The notes under the pieces are model-generated. The model saw only the letters and a list, made by a program, of their open reading frames with translations, did no database searches and was not told the DNA's origin. The position numbers and the translations under genes were made by a program. A stretch of 64,000 nucleotides of DNA, from contig CAWCSS010000003.1 of the NCBI GenBank assembly GCA_963798325.1, positions 62,001 through 126,000 of the forward strand, read 5' to 3'. Each line of letters opens with the position of its first letter. Position 1 is the stretch's first letter. Origin of the DNA: Solirubrobacter sp963798325 (lineage in GTDB: Bacteria; Actinomycetota; Thermoleophilia; Solirubrobacterales; Solirubrobacteraceae). This document shows positions 27,578 through 37,843 of this stretch, in pieces.

Positions 27578-29107
27578 ATCAACCAGCAATCGACAGCTGC
27601 TGAGCCGAGTACGCCAATCATCGCTCTAGAAGGCGCAAGCAAGTCCTACGGGGCGGTGCGCGCTTCACGGAACGTCTCGATCGCGCTGCGGTCGGGCGAG
27701 GTCCGGGCGCTGGCGGGCGAGAACGGCGCCGGCAAGTCGACGATCGTGCGGATGCTGGCCGGTGTGCAGCGTCCCGACGAGGGCGCCGTGCTGGTCGATG
27801 GCGAGAGCGTCGCCCTGCACGGTCCGGCCGATGCGCGGGATGCGGGCGTGGCGGTGATCTATCAGGAGCCGACGCTGTTCCCGGACCTGTCGATCGCGGA
27901 GAACGTGATGATGGGGCGCCACCCGCTGGGGTCGCTGCGCCGGATCGACCGCAAGGCGCTGCACCGCACGGTGCAGGAGCTGCTCGATCGTCTCGGTGTC
28001 AGGCTCGATCCTGAGCAGCCGGTGCGCGGGCTGAGCATCGCCGATCAGCAGATCGTCGAGATCGCCAAGGCGCTGTCCTTCGACGCGCGGGTGCTGATCA
28101 TGGACGAGCCGACAGCCGCCTTGTCCGGTCACGAGGTCGAGCGGCTGTTCGGCGTCGTGCGCACGCTCAAGGAGCGCGGCGCCGCGATCCTCTTCATCAG
28201 CCACCGCCTCGACGAGATCTTCACGATCTGCGACACGGTGACCGTCCTGCGCGACGGCGAGGTCACGCACGACGGGCTGACCAAGGACATGGACACCGAC
28301 GAGCTCGTCCGCCGGATGGTCGGCCGCGAGCTCAGCCAGCTCTTCCCCAAGCAGGACGCCAAGCTCGGCCAGACCGTCCTGCAGGTCAACCGGCTCACGC
28401 GCGAAGGCGTGTTCATCGACATCAGCTTCGAGGTCAAGCAGGGTGAGATCGTCGCCCTCGCCGGCCTCGTGGGCGCCGGCCGCAGCGAGGTCGCCCGCGC
28501 GATCTTCGGCGTCGACAAGCCCGACGCCGGCCACGTCGTCGTCGACGGGGTCAAGCTCAAGCCGGGCTCGCCGAGCGCGGCCATGCGGGCCGGCATCGGC
28601 CTCGTCCCCGAGGACCGCCGCCAGCAGGGCCTGGTGATGGAGCTCAGCATCGAGCGCAACATCGGCCTGACCCGCCTGCAGGCGCTGCGCAACCGGCTCG
28701 GCGTCATCGGCCGTGGCTCCGAGGCCGAGCTCGCGTCGGACTGGGCGACCAAGCTGCAGCTGAAGTTCCATCGGCTGTCCGATCCCGTCGGCTTCCTGTC
28801 GGGCGGCAACCAGCAGAAGGTCGTGCTCGGCAAGTGGCTGGCCACCGGCCCGAAGCTGCTGATCATCGACGAGCCCACCCGCGGCATCGACGTCGGCACC
28901 AAGGCCGAGGTGCACCGCCTGATGTCCGAGCTCGCCGGCGAGGGGCTGGCCGTCCTGATGATCAGCTCCGAACTGCCCGAGGTGCTCGGGATGGCCGACC
29001 GCGTGCTGGTCATGCACGAGGGCCGGATCGCCCGCGAGCTCACCCGCGAGGAGGCCGACGAGGAGTCGGTCGTGCGCGCCGCCACCGGCGCGCAGGTGGC
29101 CGCGTGA
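27578..29107 (+). CDS. rhaT: Rhamnose ABC importer, double ATPase subunit
   Basis: About 509 residues. Two ABC ATPase domains in tandem as in ribose/rhamnose importers: the first with AGENGAGKSTIVRMLAG, RGLSIADQQIVEIAKALSFD and LIMDEPTAALSG; the second with the degenerate Walker A ALAGLVGAGRSEVARAIFG, FLSGGNQQKVVLGKWLA and LIIDEPTRGIDVG. No ATG, GTG or TTG exists in frame between the promoter and the first domain; ATC at 27578, six bases after GGGGAGGAG, is the only codon with correct spacing, so I place the start there with caution. First gene of rhaT-P-Q-S. Substrate is inferred from the linked rhamnose catabolic genes. Confidence 0.9.
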   Translation: MNQQSTAAEPSTPIIALEGASKSYGAVRASRNVSIALRSGEVRALAGENGAGKSTIVRMLAGVQRPDEGAVLVDGESVALHGPADARDAGVAVIYQEPTLFPDLSIAENVMMGRHPLGSLRRIDRKALHRTVQELLDRLGVRLDPEQPVRGLSIADQQIVEIAKALSFDARVLIMDEPTAALSGHEVERLFGVVRTLKERGAAILFISHRLDEIFTICDTVTVLRDGEVTHDGLTKDMDTDELVRRMVGRELSQLFPKQDAKLGQTVLQVNRLTREGVFIDISFEVKQGEIVALAGLVGAGRSEVARAIFGVDKPDAGHVVVDGVKLKPGSPSAAMRAGIGLVPEDRRQQGLVMELSIERNIGLTRLQALRNRLGVIGRGSEAELASDWATKLQLKFHRLSDPVGFLSGGNQQKVVLGKWLATGPKLLIIDEPTRGIDVGTKAEVHRLMSELAGEGLAVLMISSELPEVLGMADRVLVMHEGRIARELTREEADEESVVRAATGAQVAA

Positions 29108-30145
29108 CCGCGCAGGCCGAGAGCGCCGCCCCGGCGCCGCCCCGTCAGGAGCAGCGCACGTCGTGGATCGACACCATCGTCCGCGCGCGCGAGGTCAGCC
29201 TGATCGGCGTCCTCGCCCTGCTGGTCCTGGCCGTCTCGCTCGCCGAGCCGCGCTTCCTCAACGCGCAGAACCTGCGCGACATCCTCCTGAACGTCTCGAT
29301 CGTCGCGCTGCTCGCGGTCGGGCAGACGATCGTCGTCGTCACCCGCAACATCGACCTGAGCGTCGGCTCCGTCCTCGGTATCACCGCGTTCCTGACGGGC
29401 GTGCTGTTCGCCGACCACGGCTGGCCGATCCCGCTGGTGTTCGTCGCCGGGATGCTGTTCGGCGGCTTCTTCGGGCTGATGAACGGCGTGATGGTCGCCT
29501 GGGCGCGGGTCCCGTCGCTGGTGATCACGCTCGGCACGCTCTACGTGATCCGCGGCATCGACTTCGCGTGGGCGCACGGCCGGCAGATCAACGCCGCCGA
29601 CATGCCGAAGGGGTTCCTGAACCTCGCCACGCACACGATCCTCGGCTTCCCGGTCCTGCCGCTGTTCACGATCGCCGCGATGGTCATCGTCGGCGTCGCG
29701 CTCGCGCGAAGCCGCATGGGCCGTGAGCTCTACGCGATCGGTTCCAACCCGGACGCGGCGGTGTTGGCCGGCATCCGTGTGTCGCGGCGGGTGCTCGGCG
29801 CGTTCGTGGCCAGCGGCGCGATCGCCGGGCTCGCGGGCGTGTTGTACGCCAGCCGCTACGGCACGCTGGACGCCAACGCCGGCAACGGCATCGAGCTCGC
29901 CGCCGTCGTCCGCGGTGGTCGTCGGCGGCGTCGCCATCTTCGGCGGCTCCGGCACCGTCTACGGCGCCGCGCTCGGCGCCCTGCTGCTGGCCACGATCCG
30001 CAGCGCGCTCGTGATCCTGCAGATCAACCCCTTCTGGGAGCAGGCCATCAACGGCGCGCTGCTGCTGCTGGCGATCGGCCTCGACGCCTTCCTCGCGCAC
30101 CGGTTGGCCCGCGAACTGCGCAAGCGGGGCTCGCACCGTGTCTGA
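29104..30145 (+). CDS. rhaP: Rhamnose ABC importer, permease 1 (one frameshift)
   Basis: GTG 29104 overlaps the ATPase TGA. About 347 residues with roughly ten membrane segments. Family signatures: VVVTRNIDLSVGSVLGITAF, LVITLGTLYVIRGIDFAW, YAIGSNPDAAVLAGI and, after the shift, VVVGGVAIFGGSGTVYGAAL, matching BPD_transp_2 permeases of sugar importers. One extra base near 29911 (in GTC-GTC-C-GCG) breaks the frame; both sides are fully conserved, so it is probably a sequence error. Its end overlaps the second permease by 8 bp. Confidence 0.88.
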
Positions 30146-31139
30146 GCTCAAGCACAAGCTCGCGCGCTGGGAGACCGTCACCGTCTTCCTGCTGATCGCG
30201 TCGATCCTCTACGGGACCTCGACGTCCCCGGACTTCTTCACCGCGGGCAACCTGAACTCGATCCTCTCCGACATCTCGGAGATCGCGCTGATCGCGCTCC
30301 CGCTGACGCTGGTCATCATCGCGGCCGAGATCGACCTCAGCGTCGCGTCGGTCCTGGGTCTCACGTGCGCCCTGATGGGCTACCTGTGGAACCACGGCTG
30401 GGCGATGGAGATGATCATCCCGACCGTGATCGTTCTCGGCGGGCTCGCCGGCGCGCTCAACGGCGTGCTGATCACCCGCCTCGGGCTCCCGTCGCTGGCC
30501 GTCACGATCGGCACGCTCGCGATGTACCGCGGGCTGGCCTACGTGATCCTCGGCGACCAGGCCGTCGCGGACTTCCCGCAGAAGTTCACCACTTGGGGGT
30601 TCGGCTCTGTGGCCGGCACCCAGATCCCGAACCCGATGGTCATCTTCGCGATCCTCGCGGTGATCTTCGGGGTCACCCTGCACATGACGGGCATCGGACG
30701 TTCGATCTTCGCCATGGGCGCCAACGAGGAGGCCGCGCACTTCTCCGGCGTGCGCGTCAAGCGGATCAAGTTCTGGCTCTTCGTCGTCACCGGCATGGTC
30801 TCCGCCCTGGCCGGCATCGTGTTCACCTTCCGCTTCGCCTCCGCCCGGGCCGACAACGCCGTCGGCCTCGAGCTGAGCGTGGTCGCGGTCGTGCTGCTCG
30901 GCGGCGTCTCGATCTTCGGCGGCAAGGGCAACCTGCTCGGCGTGATCTGCGCGATGTTGCTGCTCGGAACACTTCGGAACGCGCTGACGCTCAACGACGT
31001 CAGCGCCGAGGTGCTGACCATCGTCACGGGCAGCCTGCTGCTGCTCTCAGTCCTCGGGCCGAGCGTCACCGCTCGCGTCCGTGAGGCGCTGCGACGGGGA
31101 CGCGGCGTCGACTCACCCCCAACGCCCACCACCACCTAG
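30138..31139 (+). CDS. rhaQ: Rhamnose ABC importer, permease 2
   Basis: 333 residues from GTG 30138, intact. It is a paralog of the preceding permease: VIIAAEIDLSVASVLGLTCA, LAVTIGTLAMYRGLAYVIL, FAMGANEEAAHFSGVRV and VAVVLLGGVSIFGGKGNLLG. About ten membrane segments. The pair would form the heterodimeric channel. Overlap of 8 bp with rhaP and a 20-bp gap to the binding-protein gene support a single operon. Confidence 0.92.
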   Translation: MSELKHKLARWETVTVFLLIASILYGTSTSPDFFTAGNLNSILSDISEIALIALPLTLVIIAAEIDLSVASVLGLTCALMGYLWNHGWAMEMIIPTVIVLGGLAGALNGVLITRLGLPSLAVTIGTLAMYRGLAYVILGDQAVADFPQKFTTWGFGSVAGTQIPNPMVIFAILAVIFGVTLHMTGIGRSIFAMGANEEAAHFSGVRVKRIKFWLFVVTGMVSALAGIVFTFRFASARADNAVGLELSVVAVVLLGGVSIFGGKGNLLGVICAMLLLGTLRNALTLNDVSAEVLTIVTGSLLLLSVLGPSVTARVREALRRGRGVDSPPTPTTT

Positions 31140-31159
31140 TTACCCCTGTGAGGAGGGAG

Positions 31160-32245
31160 ATGTCCACCATGATCGGCACGCGCGGGATCGCGGCCCTGGC
31201 CGTGGCCAGCGCGTTTGTGGTCGCCGCCTGCGGCTCCACGAAGGACAGCACCGACAAAGAGTCCGCGGCGACGCCGGCAGCGACGAGCGCGGCGACCGAA
31301 GCGGCGGCGGGCGGGGAGATCAAGCCGGGCCTGAAGATCGCCTTCCTGCCCAAGCAGATCAACAACCCGTACTTCACGATCTCCGACAAGGGCGGCGAGG
31401 ACGCCACGAAGGCCTTCGGCGGCGAGTTCAAGCGGGTCGGCCCGTCGGACGCCACGGCCTCGTCGCAGGTGTCCTACATCAACACGCTGACGACGCAGAA
31501 GCAGGACGCGATCGTCATCTCCGCCAACGACCCGAACGCGGTCGTCCCGGCGCTGCAGAAGGCCAAGGCGGCCGGCATCAAGGTCGTGACCTACGACTCC
31601 GACACCGATCCCGCGGGGCGTGACGTGTTCATCAACCAGGCCGCCGCCGAGGACCTCGGCCGTAGCCAGGTGCAGTTGCTGGCCAAGCAGATCGGGCCGG
31701 AGGGCGGCGAAATCGCGATTCTCTCGGCGACGCCGAACGCCACGAACCAGAACACGTGGATCAAGTTCATGAAGGACGAGCTGGCCAAGCCCGAGTACTC
31801 GAAGTTCAAGCTCGTCAAGACCGCCTACGGCAACGACGACGATCAGAAGTCCTTCGAGGAGACCCAGGGCCTGCTGCAGGCCTACCCGGACCTGAAGGGC
31901 ATCATCAGCCCGACGACGGTCGGCATCGCCGCCGCGGCGCGCTATCTGCAGGGCTCGGACTCCAAGGGCAAGGTCAAGCTGACCGGTCTCGGCACGCCCA
32001 ACCAGCTGCGCGACTTCGTCAAGGACGGCACGATCGAGGGCTTCGAGCTGTGGGATCCGGGCAAGCTCGGCTACCTCGCGGCCTACGCCGCGGGCGCGCT
32101 GGCGTCCGGGCAGATCACCGGCGCCGAGGGCGACAAGTTCACCGCCGGCGACCAGGGTGAGAAGACGGTCGGCGCCAAGGGCGAGGTGCTCCTCGGCCCG
32201 CCGACGGTCTTCGACAAGGACAACATCGACGACTTCGACTTCTAG
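31160..32245 (+). CDS. rhaS: Rhamnose ABC importer, lipoprotein binding protein
   Basis: 361 residues from ATG 31160 (ATG 31169 is better spaced from AGGAGGG at 31151). The signal peptide ends in a lipobox (AFVVAACGS), so it is a membrane-tethered lipoprotein. A Ser/Thr/Ala linker precedes the periplasmic-binding protein type 1 fold: LKIAFLPKQINNPYFTISDK, QKQDAIVISANDPNAVVPAL and AKAAGIKVVTYDSDTD, the RbsB/RhaS pattern. It captures the sugar outside the cell. Order and linkage to rhaM, rhaB and rhaI support rhamnose. Confidence 0.92.
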   Translation: MSTMIGTRGIAALAVASAFVVAACGSTKDSTDKESAATPAATSAATEAAAGGEIKPGLKIAFLPKQINNPYFTISDKGGEDATKAFGGEFKRVGPSDATASSQVSYINTLTTQKQDAIVISANDPNAVVPALQKAKAAGIKVVTYDSDTDPAGRDVFINQAAAEDLGRSQVQLLAKQIGPEGGEIAILSATPNATNQNTWIKFMKDELAKPEYSKFKLVKTAYGNDDDQKSFEETQGLLQAYPDLKGIISPTTVGIAAAARYLQGSDSKGKVKLTGLGTPNQLRDFVKDGTIEGFELWDPGKLGYLAAYAAGALASGQITGAEGDKFTAGDQGEKTVGAKGEVLLGPPTVFDKDNIDDFDF

Positions 32246-32269
32246 AGTCGTCGGACGGCGCGCCCTCCC

Positions 32270-32573
32270 ATGGAACGAGTCTGCTTTCAGGTGCGGGTGC
32301 GCGCTGAGAGGATCGACGAGTACCGCGAGCGTCACCAGGCCGTCTGGCCGGAGATGCTCGCGGCGCTCTCGTCGACCGGCTGGACCAACTACTCGCTGTT
32401 CCTGCGCCCCGATGGGCTCTTGATCGGCTATCTCGAGACCGAGGACTTCGAGGCCTCCAAGGCGGCGATGGACGCGACCGAGGTCAACACGCGCTGGCAG
32501 GCCGAGATGGCGCCGTTGTTCTCCGAGCGAGCTCGCGTTCGAGCGCCTCCAGGAGGTGTTTCACCTTGCCTAG
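32270..32573 (+). CDS. rhaM: L-rhamnose mutarotase (one frameshift near the end)
   Basis: ATG 32270; about 100 residues. RIDEYRERHQAVWPEMLAAL and GWTNYSLFLRPDGLLIGYLE carry the mutarotase signature; His in RHQAVWPEM is the active-site residue of the family. The enzyme interconverts alpha- and beta-L-rhamnose before isomerisation. An extra C near 32528 displaces the conserved end (ELAFERLQEVFHLA), which is open in the next frame and stops at 32571-32573. That natural end overlaps the rhaB TTG start by 8 bp. Confidence 0.9.
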
Positions 32574-33876
32574 GACCTTCGCCGCCATCGATCTCGGCGC
32601 CTCGAGCGGGCGCGTGGTCTGCGGCCGCTTCGACGGCGGCGTGGTCGCGCTGGAGGAATGCCACCGGTTCGTCAACCGCCCCGTGCGGCTGCCGGACGGG
32701 CTGCGCTGGAACCTCCTGCACCTCTTCACCGAGGCGCTCTCGGCCTGCCAGGGCCGCGCGTTGGACGGCGTCGGCGTCGATACGTGGGGCGTCGACTACG
32801 CGCTCCTGGACGCGCGCAACCGCGTCCTCGGGCTGCCCTTCCACTACCGCGACGAGCGCACCGACGGCGTGCAGCGCGTCGCGGGCTACGAGATCACCGG
32901 CATCCAGCACATGCCGATCAACACCGTCTACCAGCTGCTGGCCGACGATCGCGTGGGCGACGCCGAGCGGATCGCCCTCGTGCCCGACCTTCTGGCGTAC
33001 TGGCTGTGCGGCGAGCTGGCCAACGAGCGCACCAACGCCTCCACCACCGGGCTGCTGGACGCGCGCACGGGCGAGTGGTCGCTGGAGCTGATCTCGTCGC
33101 TGGGATTGCCGGAAAGGCCCTTCCGTGACCTGGTCGAGCCGGGCACGCTGCTCGGCCGCGCGCTGGAGATCGACGCGCCCGTCTACACCGTCGCCTCGCA
33201 CGACACGGCCTCGGCCTACGTCGCCGCGCCGCTGCGCGACGAGCACTGCGCGGTGCTCTCCTCCGGCACCTGGTCGCTGCTGGGCCTGGAGCTCGACACG
33301 CCCGTCTTCAGCGACGACGCGCTGACCAACGAGCGCGGCGTCGACGGCACGATCCGCCTGCTCAAGAACGTCATGGGCCTGTGGCTCGAGCAGGAATGCG
33401 CCCGCGTCTGGGACACCGACTTCCCGACCTTGCAGCGTGCCGCCCGCGAGGCGAGCACGTTCGTCGAGTTCGACGTCGACGACGAGCGCTTCCTGCGCGG
33501 CGGCGACATGCCGGCGCTGATCGCCGAGGTGACCGGGCCGTTGTCGCGGGGCGAGCTGGTGCGCTCGATCTACGTCTCCCTCGCGCGTCGCTACGGCGCC
33601 GTCCTGGAGCGGCTGGAGGCCGTCTCCGGACGCGACATCCACACCATCAACGTGATCGGCGGGGGCGCGCGCAACGAGCTGCTGTGCCAACTGACCGCCG
33701 ACGTGACCGGGCGTGAGGTGCTCGCCGGCCCGGTCGAGGCAACCGCCCTCGGCAACGTGCTCGTGCAGGCGCGGGCCGCGGGTGAGCTGGGCTCCCTGTC
33801 CGACATGCGGGAGGTCTCCGCGGCCTCCTTCGAGCCCGTCCACTACGAGCCTTCGAAGGAGCTCCTCGATGCTTGA
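32566..33876 (+). CDS. rhaB: L-rhamnulokinase
   Basis: 436 residues from TTG 32566, placed by AGGAGGT at 32551-32557. FGGY-kinase architecture: AAIDLGASSGRVVCGRF (phosphate loop), GVGVDTWGVDYALLD (catalytic Asp region), VASHDTASAYVAAPL, SSGTWSLLGLELDTP and INVIGGGARNELLCQLTADV in the C-terminal ATP domain. It phosphorylates L-rhamnulose at O1. Slightly shorter than E. coli RhaB (489), as usual in this phylum. Intact. Its stop overlaps the rhaI start by 8 bp. Confidence 0.95.
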   Translation: MPRTFAAIDLGASSGRVVCGRFDGGVVALEECHRFVNRPVRLPDGLRWNLLHLFTEALSACQGRALDGVGVDTWGVDYALLDARNRVLGLPFHYRDERTDGVQRVAGYEITGIQHMPINTVYQLLADDRVGDAERIALVPDLLAYWLCGELANERTNASTTGLLDARTGEWSLELISSLGLPERPFRDLVEPGTLLGRALEIDAPVYTVASHDTASAYVAAPLRDEHCAVLSSGTWSLLGLELDTPVFSDDALTNERGVDGTIRLLKNVMGLWLEQECARVWDTDFPTLQRAAREASTFVEFDVDDERFLRGGDMPALIAEVTGPLSRGELVRSIYVSLARRYGAVLERLEAVSGRDIHTINVIGGGARNELLCQLTADVTGREVLAGPVEATALGNVLVQARAAGELGSLSDMREVSAASFEPVHYEPSKELLDA

Positions 33877-34994
33877 TCTGTCCAAGCTCGTCATCGAGAC
33901 CCCGTCCTGGGGTTATGGCGATTCCGGCACGCGCTTCGGCGTCTTCCCGCAGCCGGGCCGCCCGCGCGACGTCTACGAGAAGCTCGACGACGCCGCCGAG
34001 GTCCATCGCCTGACCGGCACGGCGCCCGCCGTCGCCTTGCACTTCCCGTGGGACGCGGTCGAGGACTACGACGCCCTGCGCTCGGAGATCGAGTCGCGCG
34101 GGCTGCGCGTCGGCGCCGTGAACCCGAACCTGTTCCAGGACCCCGACTACAAGCTCGGCTCGGTCACGCACCCGGACGCGGCGATCCGCGAGCGGGCCGT
34201 GGAGCACATGCTCGAATGCCTGCGGATCGCGAACGCGCTCGGCTCGACCGCGCAGTCGCTGTGGCTGGCCGACGGGACGAACTACCCCGGCCAGGACGAC
34301 CTGCGCGAGCGGCGCAGGCGGATGCTCGACTGCCTCGGCCGCGTCTACGCCGAGCTGCCCGCCGAGCAGGAGCTCCTGGTCGAGTACAAGTTCTTCGAGC
34401 CGGCGTTCTACGCGACCGACCTCGCGGACTGGGGCAGTCGCGCTGCTGACGTGCGTCAAGCTCGGTGACCGGGCGAAGGTCCTGGTCGACCTCGGTCACC
34501 ACGCGCAGGGCACGAACATCGAGCAGATCGTCGCCTTCCTGGCCGACGAGGGCCGCCTGGGCGGGTTCCACTTCAACAACCGCAAGTACGCCGACGACGA
34601 CCTGATCGTCGGCTCGGTGAACCCGTTCGAGCTGTTCCTGATCTTCGTCGAGCTGTGCGCGAGCGACGAGCTGCCGCGCCTGACGATCGACCAGTCGCAC
34701 AACATCGAGGCGAAGGTCGAGGCGATGACCTTGAGCGTCGTCAACCTGCAGGAGGCCTACGCCAAGGCGCTGCTCGTCGACCGCGCGGCGCTGAGCGAGG
34801 CCCAGCGCGCCGGCGACGTGCTCGGCGGCCACGAGGTCCTGCTGGACGCCTTCAACACCGACGTCCGTCCGGCGTGCGCCGAGGCGCGCGTCGCGCTGGG
34901 CGGCGCCGAACATCCGATCAGGGCCCTCCGGGAGTCCGGCTACGCCGCCCGAATGGCCACCGAACGTGAATCAGAGCAGGAGCTGACCCGATGA
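33869..34994 (+). CDS. rhaI: L-rhamnose isomerase (one frameshift)
   Basis: ATG 33869; about 375 residues. IETPSWGYGDSGTRFGVFPQ at the N-terminus, LLVEYKFFEPAFYATDLADW and, after the shift, VLVDLGHHAQGTNIEQIVAF, FHFNNRKYADDDLIVGSVNP and LTIDQSHNIEAKVEAM are the metal-binding TIM-barrel motifs of the RhaI group (sugar isomerase family, distinct from E. coli RhaA). The frame breaks near 34439 where one extra C follows GGCAGT; correction restores GSALLTCVKLGDRAKV. It converts L-rhamnose to L-rhamnulose. Coupled to both neighbours by start-stop overlaps. Confidence 0.92.
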
Positions 34995-37037
34995 GCACCG
35001 TGACGCCGATCATCGATTCCGTCGAGGATCTCTGGCCGGGCGACGTCCCGAGCGGGACGCTGGACCAGCTCGTTCTCGCCTCGCACCTGCTCGGCGCCAA
35101 CCGCGCGGTGTCGAACTTCGGCGGCGGCAACACGTCGGCCAAGGGCGTGGCGACCGATCACGCCGGCCGCGAGGTGGCGACGATGTGGGTCAAGGGGTCG
35201 GGGTCCGACCTGGCGACGATGGGTCGCGAGCACTTCACCGCGCTGCGGCTCGACGACATGCTGCCGCTGATGGAGCGCGACGAGATGTCCGACGAGGACA
35301 TGGTCGCGTATCTGTCGCGCTGCCAGCTCGACCCCGCGGTGCCCGCGCTCCTCGATCGAGACGCTGCTGCACGCCTTCGTCCCCGCGCCGCACGTGCACC
35401 ACACGCACCCGGACGGGATCAACGTGCTGGCCGGCACCGCCGACGGCGAGCGGCTGGTCCAGGAGTGCTTCGGCGACGAGGCGGCGTGGATCCCGTACAT
35501 CCGGCCGGGCTTCACGCTGTCCAAGCAGGTCGGCGAGGCCGTGCGCGACAACCCGGGCCTGAAGCTCGTCGATGCTGGCCAAGCACGGCCTGATCGTCTG
35601 GGGCGAGACGGCCGAGGAGGCCTACCGCAAGACGATCGAGGTCATCAACCAGGCGGTCGAGTTCGTCAACGACGCGCACCGGCGACATCTCGCGCTTCGG
35701 CGGGCGCAAGGCCGATGCCTCCGGGTCGCTGAGCGAGTTGCTGCCCGCGATCCGCGGGTGCCGTCTCCTCCGAGCGCGCGAAGGTCCTGACCGTCGACAC
35801 CTCCGAGCGCGTGCTGGAGTTCGTCTGCTCCGAGCAGGCGGAGCAGCTCGTGAAGGTCGGCGCCCCCTGCCCCGATCACCTCGTGCACACCAAGCGCCTG
35901 CCGCTGTGGATCTCGCGCGAGGACGCCACCCCGGAGCGCATCGCCCAGCTCGCTGACGAGTACCGCGCCGAACTACCGCGCGTACTTCGACGAGTTCGCG
36001 GGCGAGGGCGACGTGCCCGGGCGACCCGGACGCGCGGATCGTGCTGGTCGAGGGCATGGGCCTGGTCGCCGCGGGCACGACGACCAAGCTCTCGAAGGTC
36101 TCGCGCGACCTCTACCACCGCGCGATCGAGGTCATGGCCGGCGCCGAGGCGCTGGGCGAGTTCGTCTCGCTCGACGCCGCCGAGAGCTTCGCCATCGAGT
36201 ACTGGCCGCTGGAGCTCTACAAGCTCGCGCAGGCGCCCACGCCGGGCGAGCTGCAGGGCAAGGTCGCGTTCGTCACCGGCGGCGCCGGCGGCATCGGCCG
36301 CGCGATCATCGCGACGCTCGCGTCCGCCGGGCGCCTGCGTGGTCGCGTTTGATCTCGACGCCTCGGGCGCACGGGATGCTGTGGCCGAGTACGGCGACCG
36401 CGGCCTCGCCGTCGCCGGCGACGTCACCTCCGAGGAGGCCGTCGCCGCCGCCTACGCGGCCACGATCGAGCGGTTCGGCGGCGTCGACATCGTGGTCTCC
36501 AACGCCGGCATCGCCTCGTCGGCCTCGATCGAGGACACGACGCTGGCCGAGTGGAACCGCAACCACGCGATCCTCGGCACGGGCTACTTCCTCGTCGCCC
36601 GCGAGGCCTTCCGCGTCCTCAAGCGCCAGGACGCCGGCGGCGCGGTCGTCTTCGTCGCCTCCAAGAACGCCCTCGTCGCGGGCAAGAACGCCGCGGCGTA
36701 CTCATCGGCCAAGGCCGCCGAGCTCCACCTCGCGCGGTGCCTGGCCGAGGAGGGCGGCGCGGCGGGCATCCGCGTCAACACGGTCAACCCGGACGCCGTC
36801 CTGCAGGGCTCGAAGATCTGGGGCTCCTCCTGGCGTGAGGAGCGGGCCGCGGCCTACGACCTCGCTCCCGAGGATCTCGACGAGCACTACCGCCAGCGCA
36901 ACACGCTGAAGCTGTCGATCTACCCGGGCGACATCGCCGAGGCCGTGCTGCACTTCGCCTCCGAGCGCCGCTCGGGCAAGTCGACAGGGAACCTGCTCAA
37001 TGTGGACGGAGGGGTGCCGGCGGCGTACGCCCGCTAG
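34991..37037 (+). CDS. rhaEW: Bifunctional rhamnulose-1-phosphate aldolase/lactaldehyde dehydrogenase fusion (several frameshifts)
   Basis: ATG 34991 overlaps the rhaI stop. The N-terminal ~430 residues are a class II aldolase: NFGGGNTSAKGV, MWVKGSGSDLATM and the zinc motif PHVHHTHPDGINVL, then MLAKHGLIVWGETAEEAY. The C-terminal ~250 residues are a short-chain dehydrogenase: AFVTGGAGGIGRAI, VSNAGIASSASIED and AAYSSAKAAELHLARCL. This matches RhaEW, which cleaves rhamnulose-1-phosphate to DHAP and lactaldehyde and oxidises the latter to L-lactate. Seven +1 shifts (near 35350, 35571, 35680, 35757, 35973, 36019, 36330) break the frame, yet both sides of each are conserved. The stop overlaps the convergent DeoR gene by 4 bp. 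Confidence 0.92.
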
Positions 37038-37807
37038 CCGCCGACGACTCTGAGCTTCACCCCGGTCGCCCGCAGCGGTTCGAGCGCGGCGGCCGGTGCG
37101 CCATGGGCCAGGACGGACGAGACCTCGGTCACCCGAGCGATCGCGTTCTGCCCGCGGGCGCCGAGCTTGGAGTCGTCGAGCAGCAGCACGGACTCCTCCG
37201 ACTGAGCGATCATGGCCCGCTTGACCTCCGCTTCCAGCTCATCCGCATCGGTCATCACGCCGTCGCGGGTGACGCCCTTGACCGACAGGAACATGCGATC
37301 GGCGAAGTGGCCGAGCACGGTGTGCACGGCGTACGGCCCGACGTACGAGCGCGTCAGCGGGCGCAGCGTGCCGCCGATGCCGATCAGGTTCACGTTCGGC
37401 GTCTCGCGGCTCGCGATCGCGTCCATCACCGGCAGGCTGTTGGTGATGACCGTGACGCCGAGCCCCAGATCGACGATCTTGCGGGCGACGAAGTACGCCG
37501 TCGAGCTCGAGTCCAGGAACACGGTCTCCCGCGGCGAGATCATCGCCACGGCCTCGTCGGCCAGCGACATCTTCGCCTCGGTCGCCACTTCGACGCGCTG
37601 GGCGAAAGAGTCCTCCTGCGCGGAGATCGACGGCAGGACCGCGCCGCCGTGCGTGCGGCGGGCGATGCCCTGGCGCTCGAGCTCCGCGAGGTCGCGACGG
37701 GCGGTCATCGGGGACACGCCGAAGCGGGTCTCGACCTCGGTGACGGTGATGGCGCCCGAATCTCGCAGCAGGTCCGCGATGGCGGAACGGCGGGCCATGG
37801 CCAGCAT
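37034..37807 (-). CDS. DeoR-family repressor, second paralog
   Basis: 257 residues from ATG 37807. The DNA-binding region ITVTEVETRFGVSPMTARRD, then LAELERQGIARRTHGGAVLP is nearly identical to that of the DeoR protein at 26609-27442, and the effector domain is also similar (FLDSSSTAYFVARKI, LIGIGGTLRPLTRSYVGPYA). Identical recognition helices predict the same operator, and a matching site lies 37 bp upstream of this gene. Convergent with rhaEW (4-bp overlap) and divergent from lutA, so it probably controls lutABC and itself, perhaps with cross-regulation of the importer operon. Confidence 0.92.
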   Translation of the reverse strand: MLAMARRSAIADLLRDSGAITVTEVETRFGVSPMTARRDLAELERQGIARRTHGGAVLPSISAQEDSFAQRVEVATEAKMSLADEAVAMISPRETVFLDSSSTAYFVARKIVDLGLGVTVITNSLPVMDAIASRETPNVNLIGIGGTLRPLTRSYVGPYAVHTVLGHFADRMFLSVKGVTRDGVMTDADELEAEVKRAMIAQSEESVLLLDDSKLGARGQNAIARVTEVSSVLAHGAPAAALEPLRATGVKLRVVGG

Positions 37808-37843
37808 CGGACGGTCTGAACGACTGCGGTTGATCTCGGGCTC

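Noticed and set aside
35350..36330. Programmed frameshifting in rhaEW
   Set aside because: Seven separate shifts without slippery sequences or downstream stimulators; similar breaks occur in unrelated genes nearby, so sequence error is the simpler explanation.
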